The notes: generated by a model from the sequence alone, not told the origin. Counted from the first letter of the stretch, positions 1-8,467 are shown. The stretch: 64,000 nucleotides of DNA from Nosocomiicoccus massiliensis (GCF_002871345.2 NZ_CP136964.1:806001-870000); one strand, 5' to 3'. Made by a program: numbers and translations.

Positions 1-515
1 GTAATTTCGCGTTTTAAACTCGTGTCAAGGCTAGCGAGTGGTTCATCCATTAATATAATATCTGCATTTGTCGCGAGACTTCTAGCGAGCGCGACACGCT
101 GGCGTTCACCGCCTGACAATTCGTTCGGAAGTTTTTCTAAATGTCGTTTAATACCAAGTTCAGTCGCAATCGTTTCAACGTGAGTTCTGAGCACCTCTTT
201 ACTCATACTTTTCTTTATACTAAACTCGATATTTTGTTTCACTGTTAAATGCGGGTACAGTGCAAGGTTTTGAAACACAAATGTTAAATTACGGTCCTTC
301 GGTTTAGCATCGGTCATTCTTTGACCATCGATATACACTTCACCATGTGACGGTTCAAGGAGTCCAGCAATTATGCGTAAAATTGTACTTTTGCCTGATC
401 CTGACGGACCGACAATTGCCAAACATTCTCCTTCTTTTATATTTATATTTACGTTTCGTAATGCACTCATATCTCCGAAATGCTTACTCACTTGAGTTAG
501 TTGTACTTTATCCAT
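1..515 (-). CDS. sugar-type ABC transporter ATP-binding protein (5' part, runs off window)
   Basis: Reading the minus strand from the ATG at 515 gives about 171 residues that run off the left edge without a stop, so only the N-terminal half is present. Visible motifs are Walker A (GPSGSGKST), Q-loop (FQNLALYPHLT), signature (LSGGERQRVALARSL) and Walker B with D-loop (IILMDEPLASLD). The Q-loop and signature spellings fit the MalK/UgpC/MsmX group that energises binding-protein-dependent sugar importers, but the C-terminal regulatory domain that would confirm this lies outside the window. It is divergent from fda. Confidence 0.85.
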   Translation of the reverse strand, partial: MDKVQLTQVSKHFGDMSALRNVNINIKEGECLAIVGPSGSGKSTILRIIAGLLEPSHGEVYIDGQRMTDAKPKDRNLTFVFQNLALYPHLTVKQNIEFSIKKSMSKEVLRTHVETIATELGIKRHLEKLPNELSGGERQRVALARSLATNADIILMDEPLASLDTSLKREI

Positions 516-544
516 AATTATATTATACATAAATTGCTTACATA

Positions 545-573
545 TTGAACTAAATCGAGAAATCTAGCATAAT
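545..573 (+). promoter_or_regulatory. putative SigA promoter of fda
   Basis: TTGAAC (545-550), a 17-nt spacer and CATAAT (568-573) lie about 50 nt before the fda start. This is inferred from consensus and spacing only. Confidence 0.45.
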
Positions 574-625
574 ATAGATGATGAGCGATTATGCTTAATA
601 TTATTTTAGGAGTGGGAATTCATAC

Positions 626-1510
626 ATGTCACATTTAGACAAAGTTAAAAACGGTAATGGATTTATTGCAGCGTTAGACCAAAGTGGAGGTTCAACACCT
701 AAAGCTTTACGTTTATACGGTATCGCTGAAGATAGCTACGATACTGAAGAGGAAATGTTCGATCTTGTACACCAAATGCGTACACGTATCGTTACGTCAC
801 CAGCATTTACTAGCGACAAAATCTTAGGTGCAATTCTTTTCGAACAAACGATGGAAAGTAAAGTTGACGGTAAATACACTGCGGAATACTTAAGAGACAA
901 AGGTATCGCGCCATTCTTAAAAGTAGATAAAGGACTTGCTGATGAAGAAAACGGCGTTCAATTAATGAAACCAATGCCTGAACTTGATGAGTTATTAGAC
1001 CGTGCAAACGAACACGGCATCTTCGGTACAAAAATGCGTTCAGTAATCCACGAAGCAAACGAAGGTCCGATTAAAGAAGTTGTAGAGCAACAATTCGAAA
1101 TCGGTAAGAAAATCTTAGCTAAAGGGTTAGTACCGATCATCGAGCCTGAAGTTGACATCAACTCTAAAGACAAAGAAAAAATCGAGGACATTTTAAAAGT
1201 AGCGATTTTAGAAGAGCTAGATAAGTTAGAAGAAGGACAAGACGTCATGCTTAAACTGACAATTCCTTCGGTAAGAAATAACTTCAAAGAATTAGTCGAC
1301 CACAAACGCGTCATTCGTGTCGTTGCATTATCAGGTGGATATAGCCGTGCAACAGCAAACGAACTATTAAAAGAAAACGAAGGAATCATCGCGAGTTTCT
1401 CACGCGGGTTAACAGAAGGATTATCAGTCGATCAAACTGATGAAGAATTCAACAACCTACTCGCTGATTCAGTAGAAAAAATCTACGACGCTTCAGTTAA
1501 CAAGAAATAA
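626..1510 (+). CDS. fda: fructose-bisphosphate aldolase class I
   Basis: The 294-residue protein is a class I (Schiff-base) fructose-1,6-bisphosphate aldolase, cleaving FBP to DHAP and glyceraldehyde-3-phosphate in cytosolic glycolysis and acting in reverse in gluconeogenesis. Recognisable segments are [13 protein letters not shown] near residue 16, FLKVDKGL near 97 and VMLKLTIPS, whose Lys-210 is the expected Schiff-base lysine. Length equals the staphylococcal enzyme. The start has a strong TTAGGAG site. The gene has its own promoter and terminator, so it is probably monocistronic. Confidence 0.95.
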   Translation: MSHLDKVKNGNGFIAALDQSGGSTPKALRLYGIAEDSYDTEEEMFDLVHQMRTRIVTSPAFTSDKILGAILFEQTMESKVDGKYTAEYLRDKGIAPFLKVDKGLADEENGVQLMKPMPELDELLDRANEHGIFGTKMRSVIHEANEGPIKEVVEQQFEIGKKILAKGLVPIIEPEVDINSKDKEKIEDILKVAILEELDKLEEGQDVMLKLTIPSVRNNFKELVDHKRVIRVVALSGGYSRATANELLKENEGIIASFSRGLTEGLSVDQTDEEFNNLLADSVEKIYDASVNKK

Positions 1511-1521
1511 TTAAAGATGAT

Positions 1522-1556
1522 AAAACCGAAATTCTAATCGAATTTCGGTTTTTTCT
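1522..1556 (+). terminator. intrinsic terminator of fda
   Basis: A 12-bp perfect stem (1522-1533 with 1541-1552) and 7-nt loop is followed by a T-tract, 11 nt after the fda stop. Confidence 0.9.
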
Positions 1557-1620
1557 ATTTTTCAGGGTGTTTCATCGGTTCGATTGGTTAGATTTAGCTG
1601 CGTGGTGAGTTGGTATGGTG

Positions 1621-1868
1621 GAATCGTCGGTGAAAGTTGAATCTCGACGATGATTCTGGCGAATCGTCGGTGAATTCGATTCCCCACCGACGCTAACAGG
1701 ACTTTCGTCGGCGAAATTTCTATTCGCCGACGGGAATCATCGAATCGTCGGTGAAATTCGCGATTTCTCATTTTTCGCCGACGATACTGCATTTTGCGTC
1801 GGTGTACCAAAAACTCGCCGACGATAACCCTCACAGCGACGGTGAGTTTTTCATCTCGCCGACGATTC
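1621..1868. repeat. CGTCGG multi-hairpin repeat, copy 1 (208-bp core 1661-1868)
   Basis: Intergenic element bounded by perfect 10-bp terminal inverted repeats GAATCGTCGG / CCGACGATTC. It holds a run of hairpins whose arms are CGTCGGYG and CRCCGACG: 1623-1651, 1665-1692, 1706-1732 (10-bp perfect stem), 1744-1785 (12-bp stem with one G-T pair), 1797-1823 and 1837-1864. The core 1661-1868 aligns without any net gap to 7956-8163, about 26 substitutions in 208 bp by eye, mostly in loops. The first 40 bp (1621-1660) form an extra unit absent from copy 2. Open frames through it are a by-product of the repeat. Function unknown. Confidence 0.85.
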
Positions 1869-2052
1869 GAGAAAAAGTAGATAAAGAACTCATACACCTC
1901 TCCTAAAAATTATTTAAAAAGTTTATAAAATCAAATATATGTGTTTTTAGAAAATATTTTTAACGAATTTTATTTATTAAACTTATTATAATTTAATTTT
2001 ATATTTCATAATACCTTTATATTTCTTAATAATATTCAAAATTAAATATTAT

Positions 2053-2077
2053 GTTTAAAATTAAAATTTAAGGGTAT
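2053..2077 (+). promoter_or_regulatory. consensus SigB promoter
   Basis: GTTTAA (2053-2058), a 13-nt spacer and GGGTAT (2072-2077) match the Bacillus/Staphylococcus sigma-B consensus at all 12 positions. The expected start lies about 20 nt before the GGAGG ribosome site at 2094-2098 of the next gene. The surroundings (1870-2090) are very AT-rich and hold nothing else that I can recognise. Confidence 0.75.
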
Positions 2078-2106
2078 TTAAGTAATATTGAATGGAGGTG
2101 ATAATA

Positions 2107-2510
2107 ATGTTTACTAAAAAATTTGTTCATCATTTGCAATTGTTATTATGTTAACTACATCGTTTACACTTAACAATTCTTTTGTATCCGCTTCCTCTAA
2201 TTATGAAAAAAATTATGATGAAATGCATTATAATACCAACAGTGAAGTGGAGCAAAATTCTGCATCTGCTATAGCTATTTTTGTCGGTGGTGTGTTAGTA
2301 GGTTATTTAGTTGATGGTGTTATAGAATATACTACTGGACACAATGCATCATATTGGGTTGCAAATGGATTAGAGTGGGTAGAAAAAGCTCTTGTTGGTA
2401 CCACTTATCCACCTGGCTACTATATCATCGTTACAAAAGAAGGTAATATGAGCGTCTGTGATTCATCAGGTAACTGTCAAATTAATGCAAATAATTTAAG
2501 TAAATTATGA
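2107..2510 (+). CDS. small secreted protein of unknown function, out of frame at an A6 run
   Basis: The ATG at 2107 follows a strong GGAGGTG site, but its frame stops after 15 codons (MFTKKFVHH...). Adding one A to the A6 run at 2116-2121 joins it to the long downstream frame and produces a textbook signal peptide: MFTKK, a hydrophobic stretch (FAIVIMLTTSF) and a cleavage-like VSA-SS. The mature part, about 105 residues, has an acidic N-terminus, a glycine-rich hydrophobic segment (AIAIFVGGVLVGYLV) and a C-terminal pair of Cys (VCDSSGNCQ). I do not recognise the family; secretion and size resemble bacteriocin-like or surface peptides, but that is speculation. The alternatives are a real frameshift, slipped-strand phase switching, or a sequencing error in the homopolymer. 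Confidence 0.6.
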
Positions 2511-2524
2511 GGAGTTGATTTATA

Positions 2525-2614
2525 ATGAAAAACTCGAAGTACCTCGGTATATTCTTACTCGGTTTTCTCGTTGCATTTATTTTAATTTACTTGTTTGGAA
2601 ACCCTTTAACTTAG
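2525..2614 (+). CDS. 29-residue single-pass membrane peptide
   Basis: Starts 14 nt after the secreted-protein stop, with GGAG at 2512-2515. The product has a short basic N-terminus (MKNSKY) followed by one membrane helix (LGIFLLGFLVAFILIYLF) and a short tail. Co-transcription with the preceding gene is implied by the shared SigB promoter and the terminator at 2659-2728. The role is unknown; a small membrane partner or immunity peptide would fit, but no homology is visible. Confidence 0.5.
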   Translation: MKNSKYLGIFLLGFLVAFILIYLFGNPLT

Positions 2615-2625
2615 AATAGGAGTTT

Positions 2626-2688
2626 ATGATTGAATTCACGAAAGTTTTTTATCAAACTAAAAGTCCTTCGCACTACATAACTATTTAG
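2626..2688 (+). CDS. possible 20-residue peptide or remnant
   Basis: ATG at 2626, with AGGAG at 2618-2622 (unusually close), opens a 20-codon frame starting MIEFTKVFYQT and ending inside the terminator. The first residues resemble the start of an ABC-transporter ATPase, so this could be the stump of a lost gene. Weak support. Confidence 0.2.
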   Translation: MIEFTKVFYQTKSPSHYITI

Positions 2689-2728
2689 AGATAGTCTCAA
2701 AATATTATGACTTGTGAAGGACTTTTTA
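2659..2728 (+). terminator. terminator of the small-protein unit
   Basis: Arms AAAAGTCCTTC (2659-2669) and GAAGGACTTTT (2716-2726) flank a long loop with an internal ACTAT/ATAGT hairpin; a T-run follows. Confidence 0.6.
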
Positions 2729-2799
2729 TATTTCATTCGTCTTATACTAATTATTGTGATACCGTTGAATTGAATTACTATTACAAAGAAGGTTAAACT

Positions 2800-3468
2800 A
2801 TGACTTTAGAAATATTATACGAAGACAATCATGTCATTGCTGTGACGAAGCCGAATAATATACCGGTTCAGGCGGATGATTCGAATGATAAAGACATGCT
2901 GACGATCGTAAAAGAATATATTAAAGAAAAATACAATAAACCGGGCAATGTCTTTTTAGGTCTTGTCCATCGTCTCGACCGTCCAGTTGGTGGTGCGATT
3001 GTGTTTGCGAAAACGTCTAAAGGTGCGAGTCGCCTTTCAAATGAAATTCGTAAACAGACGTTCGAGCGCAAATACTTAACGGTCATTGAAGGCCATCTAA
3101 ATAATAGCGGTACGCTAGAAGATTATTTAGTTAAAAACCGTAAGACGAACACGTCTTATGTTACGAGTAAAGATACAAAGGACGCAAAGCGCGCGGTGCT
3201 TGATTATAAAACTATCGGTGTAGATGAAGCACTCAGCCTACTCGAAGTTAAACTTCATACCGGTCGTTCACATCAAATACGCGTTCAACTTTCAAATCAA
3301 AACACTCCGATTTTCGGCGATCAGCGCTATAACAAGCTTAGTAAAGTCGGCGAACAAATCGCTTTATGGAGTTCTGAAATCAAATTTAAACATCCAACTA
3401 AAGATGAAATCATCACTGTAACTAGACAACCGCCAAACCGCTATCCTTGGAATAGATTCACGAATTAA
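2800..3468 (+). CDS. RluA-family pseudouridine synthase
   Basis: The 222-residue protein has the RluA-family catalytic motif GLVHRLDRPVGG, with Asp-60 as the expected nucleophile, and the later segments ERKYLTVIEG and LHTGRSHQIRVQL. The family converts uridine to pseudouridine in rRNA or tRNA. No S4 RNA-binding domain is present; the catalytic domain starts almost at the N-terminus, as in the short RluA/RluC-like members. The exact target cannot be assigned. Its 3' end shares a hairpin with the convergent neighbour. Confidence 0.85.
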   Translation: MTLEILYEDNHVIAVTKPNNIPVQADDSNDKDMLTIVKEYIKEKYNKPGNVFLGLVHRLDRPVGGAIVFAKTSKGASRLSNEIRKQTFERKYLTVIEGHLNNSGTLEDYLVKNRKTNTSYVTSKDTKDAKRAVLDYKTIGVDEALSLLEVKLHTGRSHQIRVQLSNQNTPIFGDQRYNKLSKVGEQIALWSSEIKFKHPTKDEIITVTRQPPNRYPWNRFTN

Positions 3469-3489
3469 GTCTATTTGACTTAATTCGTG
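3459..3489. terminator. bidirectional hairpin between convergent genes
   Basis: Perfect 13-bp stem (3459-3471 with 3477-3489), 5-nt loop. It overlaps the stop codons of both the pseudouridine synthase and the DUF4097 gene. T-tracts are weak on both sides. Confidence 0.6.
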
Positions 3490-4331
3490 TCTATCATTAA
3501 CGTACCGTAACTGACGACGAGCTTCACTTTATACTCCCCGTCTCCGAGGACCTCTCCATCTAGCGTATCGTCGTAACCTTCAATATCGAGTAATCCAAAT
3601 TGCTCTTTTAACGTTAACTCGTTATTTTTAAACATCTCTTTTAACGTAACCATCGCGTTACCTGTCGCAACTTTCCCGTCGATATGTTGATCCGGATTGA
3701 CATTATTTAAAACGAGCTTCCCAGTACTGACGTTAAATTTTAAATGGTTCGTATCGACGTCATCAATTCGCATCTCTCCCGTTTGGAGATAACACGTGAG
3801 CGTATCCGCTTCTACTCTCTTCACTAATACTTGCCCGACGTCATTTTTAAATTGTATATCTTTCGCTTTTATACTGTCCGCATGAATTGAACTGTAATGC
3901 TGCGTCATTTCAAGTCGCTCAATTTCTTTATCTGGTAAATAGATGTCTAATCGCGTGTTTTTATTTGCATGAGACAGCTTTAAATTCAGATGAAAAACCC
4001 CGTCTTTAATTTCATATTGAACGTTTTCCAAGTCGATATCTTTCGTTACGTTAAAATGCAAATCTTCATCGTCTGATTCATACATATAAACTGGGACAAA
4101 CGTCGTCTCAAAACTAAAGTGCGTAATATCTTCATCAATCGTTAAATCTTTTTTACTATATAAATACTTTTCAGCAAGTGCTTCCGGGGCACCTAATTCT
4201 TTTATTAGTGCGTCATCATCCTCACTGTCTCGAAAGCGATTCAATAACGATTCGATTATTTTATCTTGTCGTTTAGTTGAGAGGGATTGTAAATGATACT
4301 TCACAGTCCCTAAATACTCATAACGGTCCAT
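3480..4331 (-). CDS. DUF4097-type beta-repeat protein with N-terminal HAAS-like domain
   Basis: 283 residues. The first 70 (MDRYEYLGTVKYHLQSLS..., LGAPEALAEKYLY) resemble the DUF1700/HAAS module found in membrane-stress and transcription-linked proteins. Residues from about 120 onward form the repeated short beta-strand pattern of DUF4097 (DSIKAKDIQFKNDVGQVLV, TGEMRIDDVDTNHLKFNVS, TGKLVLNNV). No signal peptide or membrane helix is visible. Function is not established. An AAGGAAGG site lies before the ATG. It is divergent from the amidase. Confidence 0.7.
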   Translation of the reverse strand: MDRYEYLGTVKYHLQSLSTKRQDKIIESLLNRFRDSEDDDALIKELGAPEALAEKYLYSKKDLTIDEDITHFSFETTFVPVYMYESDDEDLHFNVTKDIDLENVQYEIKDGVFHLNLKLSHANKNTRLDIYLPDKEIERLEMTQHYSSIHADSIKAKDIQFKNDVGQVLVKRVEADTLTCYLQTGEMRIDDVDTNHLKFNVSTGKLVLNNVNPDQHIDGKVATGNAMVTLKEMFKNNELTLKEQFGLLDIEGYDDTLDGEVLGDGEYKVKLVVSYGTLMIDTN

Positions 4332-4404
4332 TTCGTGGCACCTTCCTTTTTAAAACTAATTTTCTTATATATACTAATCTGTAAAGACGTAAAGGAGAAT
4401 TCTC

Positions 4405-5913
4405 ATGACATTATTTCATCACGATTCATTATACTATAGCGAAAAAGTAAAACAAAAAGAAGTCAGTGTGACAGAGCTCGTCGAGCGTGCGTTACATAAT
4501 ATCGAGCATTACGACGACATGAACGCTGTCATTCATATACAAAAAGATAGAGCACTCCGTACCGCACGAGAAATGGACAAAGTGTTAAGTACTTTATCTT
4601 CAGAAGAAATAAAAGCATTGCCTCCATTTTACGGAGTGCCAATTGTCGTTAAAGACCTCGGGCAAGAAGAAGCTGGATTACCGGCGACGAATGGTTCCTA
4701 TTTATTTAAAGACTACATCGCAAAAACTTCGAGCAACTTTGTAACTCGACTCATTGAAAACGGATTTGTCATCGTCGGACGAACAAACGTCCCAGAATTC
4801 GGGTTTAAGATGGTCACTGATTCGGATCTTTTAGGAAATTCTTACGCACCATTTGGTCGACCACTCTCTTCAGGTGGATCTAGTGGTGGCGCGGCAGCTG
4901 CGTTAAAAGCTGGACTCGTCCCTGCTGCTTCAGGGAGTGACGGTGGAGGTTCGATTCGTATTCCAGCAAGCTTTAACGGTTTAATCGGACTAAAACCGAC
5001 AAGAGGACGCGTCACAAGCGGTCCGGGAAGTTATAGACAATGGCAAGGTGCGTCCATTGATTTCTTTTTAACAAAATCAGTGAGAGAAACGTACGAACTT
5101 CTAAAGATGATGGACGTCCAGCCACCTGCAGCGCCGTATATCGCTCCACCACTTACGTTCTGTGAACTTACACCACCTAAGAAACGCTTAAAAATTGCGT
5201 ATAGTGCGGAATCTCCCATTGGTTCAGAAGTAAACGATGAAGCTGTTAAAAGCTTAAAATATACAGTCGAAGTGCTTGAATCACTCGGTCACGAAGTTGT
5301 CGAAGATACTGTTTCAATCGACGGGCAAAAAGCAATTCATTCATACTTCACTATGAACATGGTAGAAACTGCTGCGATGTTTAAATCTATGGAGCAAAGT
5401 TTAGGCCGTGAGATTACAAAAGACGATGTCGAACTTATCTCATACGGTATGTACTATGCAGGCTTAAAAGTACCTGGATGGATGTACACACAGTCACTTA
5501 GCTACTGGGATACGTTAAGTGAACAGTATCACCAATTTTTAGACGATAACGGCTATGACTTTTACTTAACACCAACAATGAATGGTCCGACAAAAGATAT
5601 CGATCAGTTCAAACCGTCAGATGAGGCTTTTGAAAAGCTTAATAATATAGAAAATTTATCAGACGATGAAGTATCCCATATTTTTGAAGACGTCTTTAAA
5701 ACGAGCAGCGCTTATAGCCCGTACACATGGACGCTCAACTTAACCGGTCAACCCGCAATTAGTCTTCCGCTATATAATACAGACGAAGGCTTACCTGTCG
5801 GAAGCATGTTTATCGCACGTAAAGGTGAAGAAGATAAATTACTACAACTCGCTTTAGAAATTGAGAACGCCGGACGCTTAGACGCGAAAGTTTTTCATCC
5901 GAAGAAGCGTTAA
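4405..5913 (+). CDS. amidase signature family hydrolase
   Basis: 502 residues with the complete Ser-cisSer-Lys triad of the amidase signature family: Lys-83 in VPIVVKDLG, Ser-159 in [12 protein letters not shown] and Ser-183 in [12 protein letters not shown]. The length and the C-terminal region suit stand-alone amidases (the 6-aminohexanoate-cyclic-dimer hydrolase/AmiE-like branch) rather than GatA, and no gatC or gatB is adjacent. The substrate is unknown. The start is preceded by AAAGGAG. Confidence 0.88.
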   Translation: MTLFHHDSLYYSEKVKQKEVSVTELVERALHNIEHYDDMNAVIHIQKDRALRTAREMDKVLSTLSSEEIKALPPFYGVPIVVKDLGQEEAGLPATNGSYLFKDYIAKTSSNFVTRLIENGFVIVGRTNVPEFGFKMVTDSDLLGNSYAPFGRPLSSGGSSGGAAAALKAGLVPAASGSDGGGSIRIPASFNGLIGLKPTRGRVTSGPGSYRQWQGASIDFFLTKSVRETYELLKMMDVQPPAAPYIAPPLTFCELTPPKKRLKIAYSAESPIGSEVNDEAVKSLKYTVEVLESLGHEVVEDTVSIDGQKAIHSYFTMNMVETAAMFKSMEQSLGREITKDDVELISYGMYYAGLKVPGWMYTQSLSYWDTLSEQYHQFLDDNGYDFYLTPTMNGPTKDIDQFKPSDEAFEKLNNIENLSDDEVSHIFEDVFKTSSAYSPYTWTLNLTGQPAISLPLYNTDEGLPVGSMFIARKGEEDKLLQLALEIENAGRLDAKVFHPKKR

Positions 5914-5918
5914 CGATA

Positions 5919-5947
5919 TTGTTATAAAGGGAAGAGTTTGATATTAT
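5919..5947 (+). promoter_or_regulatory. putative SigA promoter of xpt-pbuX
   Basis: TTGTTA (5919-5924), 17-nt spacer, TATTAT (5942-5947), about 30 nt before the xpt start. The transcript leader would be too short to hold a purine riboswitch. Confidence 0.5.
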
Positions 5948-5978
5948 TTATACACTAATAAATTGAATGGAGATTACT

Positions 5979-6557
5979 ATGGACCTTTTAAAACAGCGCA
6001 TATTAAATGACGGTGAAGCATTAAACGAAAATGTACTGAAAGTTGATTCATTTTTAAATCACCAAATCGATCCTCTACTAATGAAAGAAGTGGGACAAGA
6101 GTTTATTCACCGATTTGAAGACGTCGAGTTCAATAAAGTGTTAACACTCGAATCTTCAGGGATCGCACCATCTGTGATGGTCGGTTTACTTTTAGATATC
6201 CCAGTTGTTTTCGGACGAAAAAGACAATCGTTAACGTTAAGCGATGACTTATACACGTCACAAGTGTTTTCATATACAAAGCAAGAGACGAACACGATCG
6301 CAGTAGCGAAAAAGTTTTTAAGTAAAGATGATAAAGTACTCATCATCGATGACTTCTTAGCAAACGGTGAAGCGGCGGGCGCTCTTATTGACGTCGTTGA
6401 ACAATCCGGTGCAGAAATTGTCGGTGTTGGAATCGTCATAGAAAAGGCATTCCAAAGTGGCGGTAAAATTTTACGCGATAAAGGATACCGCGTAGAGTCA
6501 CTTGCACGCATCGAGTCGATGTACGATAAACAAGTCAAATTCGTAGGTGACAATTAA
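5979..6557 (+). CDS. xpt: xanthine phosphoribosyltransferase
   Basis: Salvages xanthine to XMP using PRPP. The start is taken at 5979 (MDLLKQRILNDGEAL), because the TGGAG ribosome site lies at 5968-5972; a start at 5967 would put that site inside the gene. This gives 192 residues, the usual Xpt length. The PRPP-binding loop is VLIIDDFLANGEAAGAL. The stop overlaps the pbuX start, so the two are co-expressed. Confidence 0.93.
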   Translation: MDLLKQRILNDGEALNENVLKVDSFLNHQIDPLLMKEVGQEFIHRFEDVEFNKVLTLESSGIAPSVMVGLLLDIPVVFGRKRQSLTLSDDLYTSQVFSYTKQETNTIAVAKKFLSKDDKVLIIDDFLANGEAAGALIDVVEQSGAEIVGVGIVIEKAFQSGGKILRDKGYRVESLARIESMYDKQVKFVGDN

Positions 6558-7879
6558 TGGAGCAAAGACAGCATCTTAAAGATGCTTCACTCGGACTGCA
6601 GCACGTACTTGCGATGTACGCAGGTGCCGTGATCGTGCCGTTAATCGTTGGTTCCTCGATTGGCCTAACGACTGCACAACTGACGTATTTAATCTCAATT
6701 GATATTATGATGTGCGGTGTCGCTACTATTTTACAAGTATGGAAAAACAAATTTATGGGAATTGGACTCCCAGTCGTACTAGGATGTGCATTTACCGCCG
6801 TCGGACCGATCATCAACATTGCAAATACATATAGTATCCAAAGTGTGTACGGGGCAATTTTATCCGCAGGGTTATTCGTCGTTATCGTCGCAAGATACTT
6901 TAGTAAACTGATAAAATTCTTCCCTCCAGTTGTAACAGGAACGGTCGTCACAATTATCGGTTTAACACTCATTCCAGTTGCTTTAAATAACTTCGCTGGA
7001 GGCCAAGGTGCAGAAGATTTCGCATCGATTGAAAATGTCTCGCTCGGATTTATAACGTTACTTATTATACTCGTCGTTTTAAAATTTGCACGCGGATTTT
7101 TCGCATCCATCGCGATATTAATTGGAATCATCGTCGGGACGATTATTGCAGCCTTTTTCGGACAAGTCGATTTATCTCCAGTAAAAGAGGCATCATGGTT
7201 ACACTTACCGGTCGTCTTTTACTTCGGAACGCCAGAATTCCACTTAGTACCGATACTGACGCTTATATTAGTTGCGATGGTGAGTTTAGTAGAATCTACA
7301 GGAGTCTATTTCGCGCTCGGAGATATTACTGATAAAGAAATTCGTGAAGCAGATTTAAAACGAGGATACCGTGCAGAAGGTTTTGCGATTATGCTCGGAG
7401 GATTATTTAACTCCCTACCATATACGACATTCAGTCAAAACGTCGGACTCATTCAACTGTCTGGTGTACGTAAATTAAAAATTATTTACATCGCTGGAGT
7501 TATGCTAATGATTCTCGGTCTAATGCCAAAAATTGGAGCAGCGACACTCGCGATACCAGAATCCGTCTTAGGCGGTGCAATGATTGCGATGTTCGGGATG
7601 GTCAGTGCATACGGAATCAAAATGCTTAGCACAGTAAACTTTGAAAAACAAAACAACTTAATGGTCGTCGCGATCTCACTCGCACTCGGACTTGGAGTTA
7701 CTGCGGTACCAGACGTCTTCAGTAGTCTCCCGTCAAGCATTTCAGTCATCACAGAAAGCGGAATTGTAATGGGTAGTTTATCGGCCATCATTTTAAATAT
7801 CGTATTAAACTTTAACTTACAACCAAGCGATGAAATAAAAGATCAAATATATGAAGCGGCAGAAGATGACGCAAAATAA
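6557..7879 (+). CDS. pbuX: xanthine permease (NCS2 family)
   Basis: 440-residue polytopic membrane protein of the nucleobase:cation symporter-2 family. It opens with the typical LGLQHVLAMYAGAVIVPLIVG and has the central substrate-binding segment VESTGVYFALGDIT. Coupling to xpt (stop and start overlap by one base) indicates uptake and salvage of xanthine as one unit. Multiple hydrophobic helices run throughout and the C-terminus is acidic and cytosolic. Confidence 0.93.
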   Translation: MEQRQHLKDASLGLQHVLAMYAGAVIVPLIVGSSIGLTTAQLTYLISIDIMMCGVATILQVWKNKFMGIGLPVVLGCAFTAVGPIINIANTYSIQSVYGAILSAGLFVVIVARYFSKLIKFFPPVVTGTVVTIIGLTLIPVALNNFAGGQGAEDFASIENVSLGFITLLIILVVLKFARGFFASIAILIGIIVGTIIAAFFGQVDLSPVKEASWLHLPVVFYFGTPEFHLVPILTLILVAMVSLVESTGVYFALGDITDKEIREADLKRGYRAEGFAIMLGGLFNSLPYTTFSQNVGLIQLSGVRKLKIIYIAGVMLMILGLMPKIGAATLAIPESVLGGAMIAMFGMVSAYGIKMLSTVNFEKQNNLMVVAISLALGLGVTAVPDVFSSLPSSISVITESGIVMGSLSAIILNIVLNFNLQPSDEIKDQIYEAAEDDAK

Positions 7880-7880
7880 T

Positions 7881-7914
7881 AATACGCGCACTCGTGGAAG
7901 TGCGCGTATTTTTG
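7881..7914 (+). terminator. terminator of xpt-pbuX
   Basis: Perfect 11-bp stem (7881-7891 with 7900-7910), then a T-run. Confidence 0.9.
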
Positions 7915-7955
7915 TGGTTTTGGTTGGATTTTGGTGAGGATTTCTTGGATTTTTG

Positions 7956-8163
7956 GAATCGTCGGTGAATCTCGAATCCCACCGACGCAGACAGCACTAT
8001 CGTCGGCGAAATTTCTATACGCCGACGGTAATCACCGAATCGTCGGTGAATTTCGCGATTTTCCGTTTTTCACCGACGATTCATCATTTTGCGTCGGTGT
8101 ACCAAAAACTCGCCGACGATAACCTCCATAGCGACGGGGAGTTTTTCATCTCGCCGACGATTC
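7956..8163. repeat. CGTCGG multi-hairpin repeat, copy 2 (208 bp)
   Basis: Same element and orientation as 1661-1868, offset by exactly 6295 bp at every hairpin (7960-7987, 8001-8027, 8039-8080, 8092-8118, 8132-8159). It carries the same GAATCGTCGG / CCGACGATTC termini. In the third hairpin the arm that pairs by a G-T wobble in copy 1 forms a perfect 12-bp stem here. It lies between the pbuX terminator and a convergent gene remnant. No target-site duplication is evident. Confidence 0.85.
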
Positions 8164-8205
8164 GTCCGAACCACCCCTAAAAAGATGAAAAACCACTCTA
8201 AAACT

Positions 8206-8352
8206 CTATTTTCTATAGTACTCCTTATGAAGTGCTTTTACTCTATCTTCAAATTCTTTAACTGAACCAAACGGTTGGTCTCCTTTATTTAACGCCTCTT
8301 CTGCAAGACTAACAGCGAGTTCAAGATATTCTTTTTCTTTATTTGTCAGCAT
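8206..8352 (-). pseudogene. internally deleted nucleoside deaminase remnant
   Basis: A 48-codon frame with a good AGGAGTG site. Residues 1-30 (LELAVSLAEEALNKGDQPFGS) match the N-terminus of CDA/TadA-fold nucleoside or guanine deaminases, where the next residues should lead to the HAE and PCxxC zinc motifs. Instead it jumps to a short charged tail (VKALHKEYYRK) that looks like such an enzyme's C-terminus. The zinc site is absent, so no deaminase activity is expected. I read it as an in-frame deletion that leaves both ends; a small protein with a new role cannot be excluded. Confidence 0.6.
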
Positions 8353-8467
8353 AATTACACTCCTAATCCTTTCTATACTTACTTTCTATTCTAGTCTGAA
8401 ACAGATTATAAATCACTGAATTCAGTCAGGCATAAGTCCAACCTCGCGTATTATTTTATAATTTTAA

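Noticed and set aside
1621..1868. CRISPR-like array
   Set aside because: The repeated CGTCGG units are palindrome arms of variable spacing in both orientations, not direct repeats with unique equal-length spacers, and no cas gene is near.
1562..1897. 111-codon minus-strand open frame, and plus-strand frames at 7931-8180
   Set aside because: They are produced by the CGTCGG hairpin repeat; the two copies are not kept in a common coding frame and no ribosome site is present.
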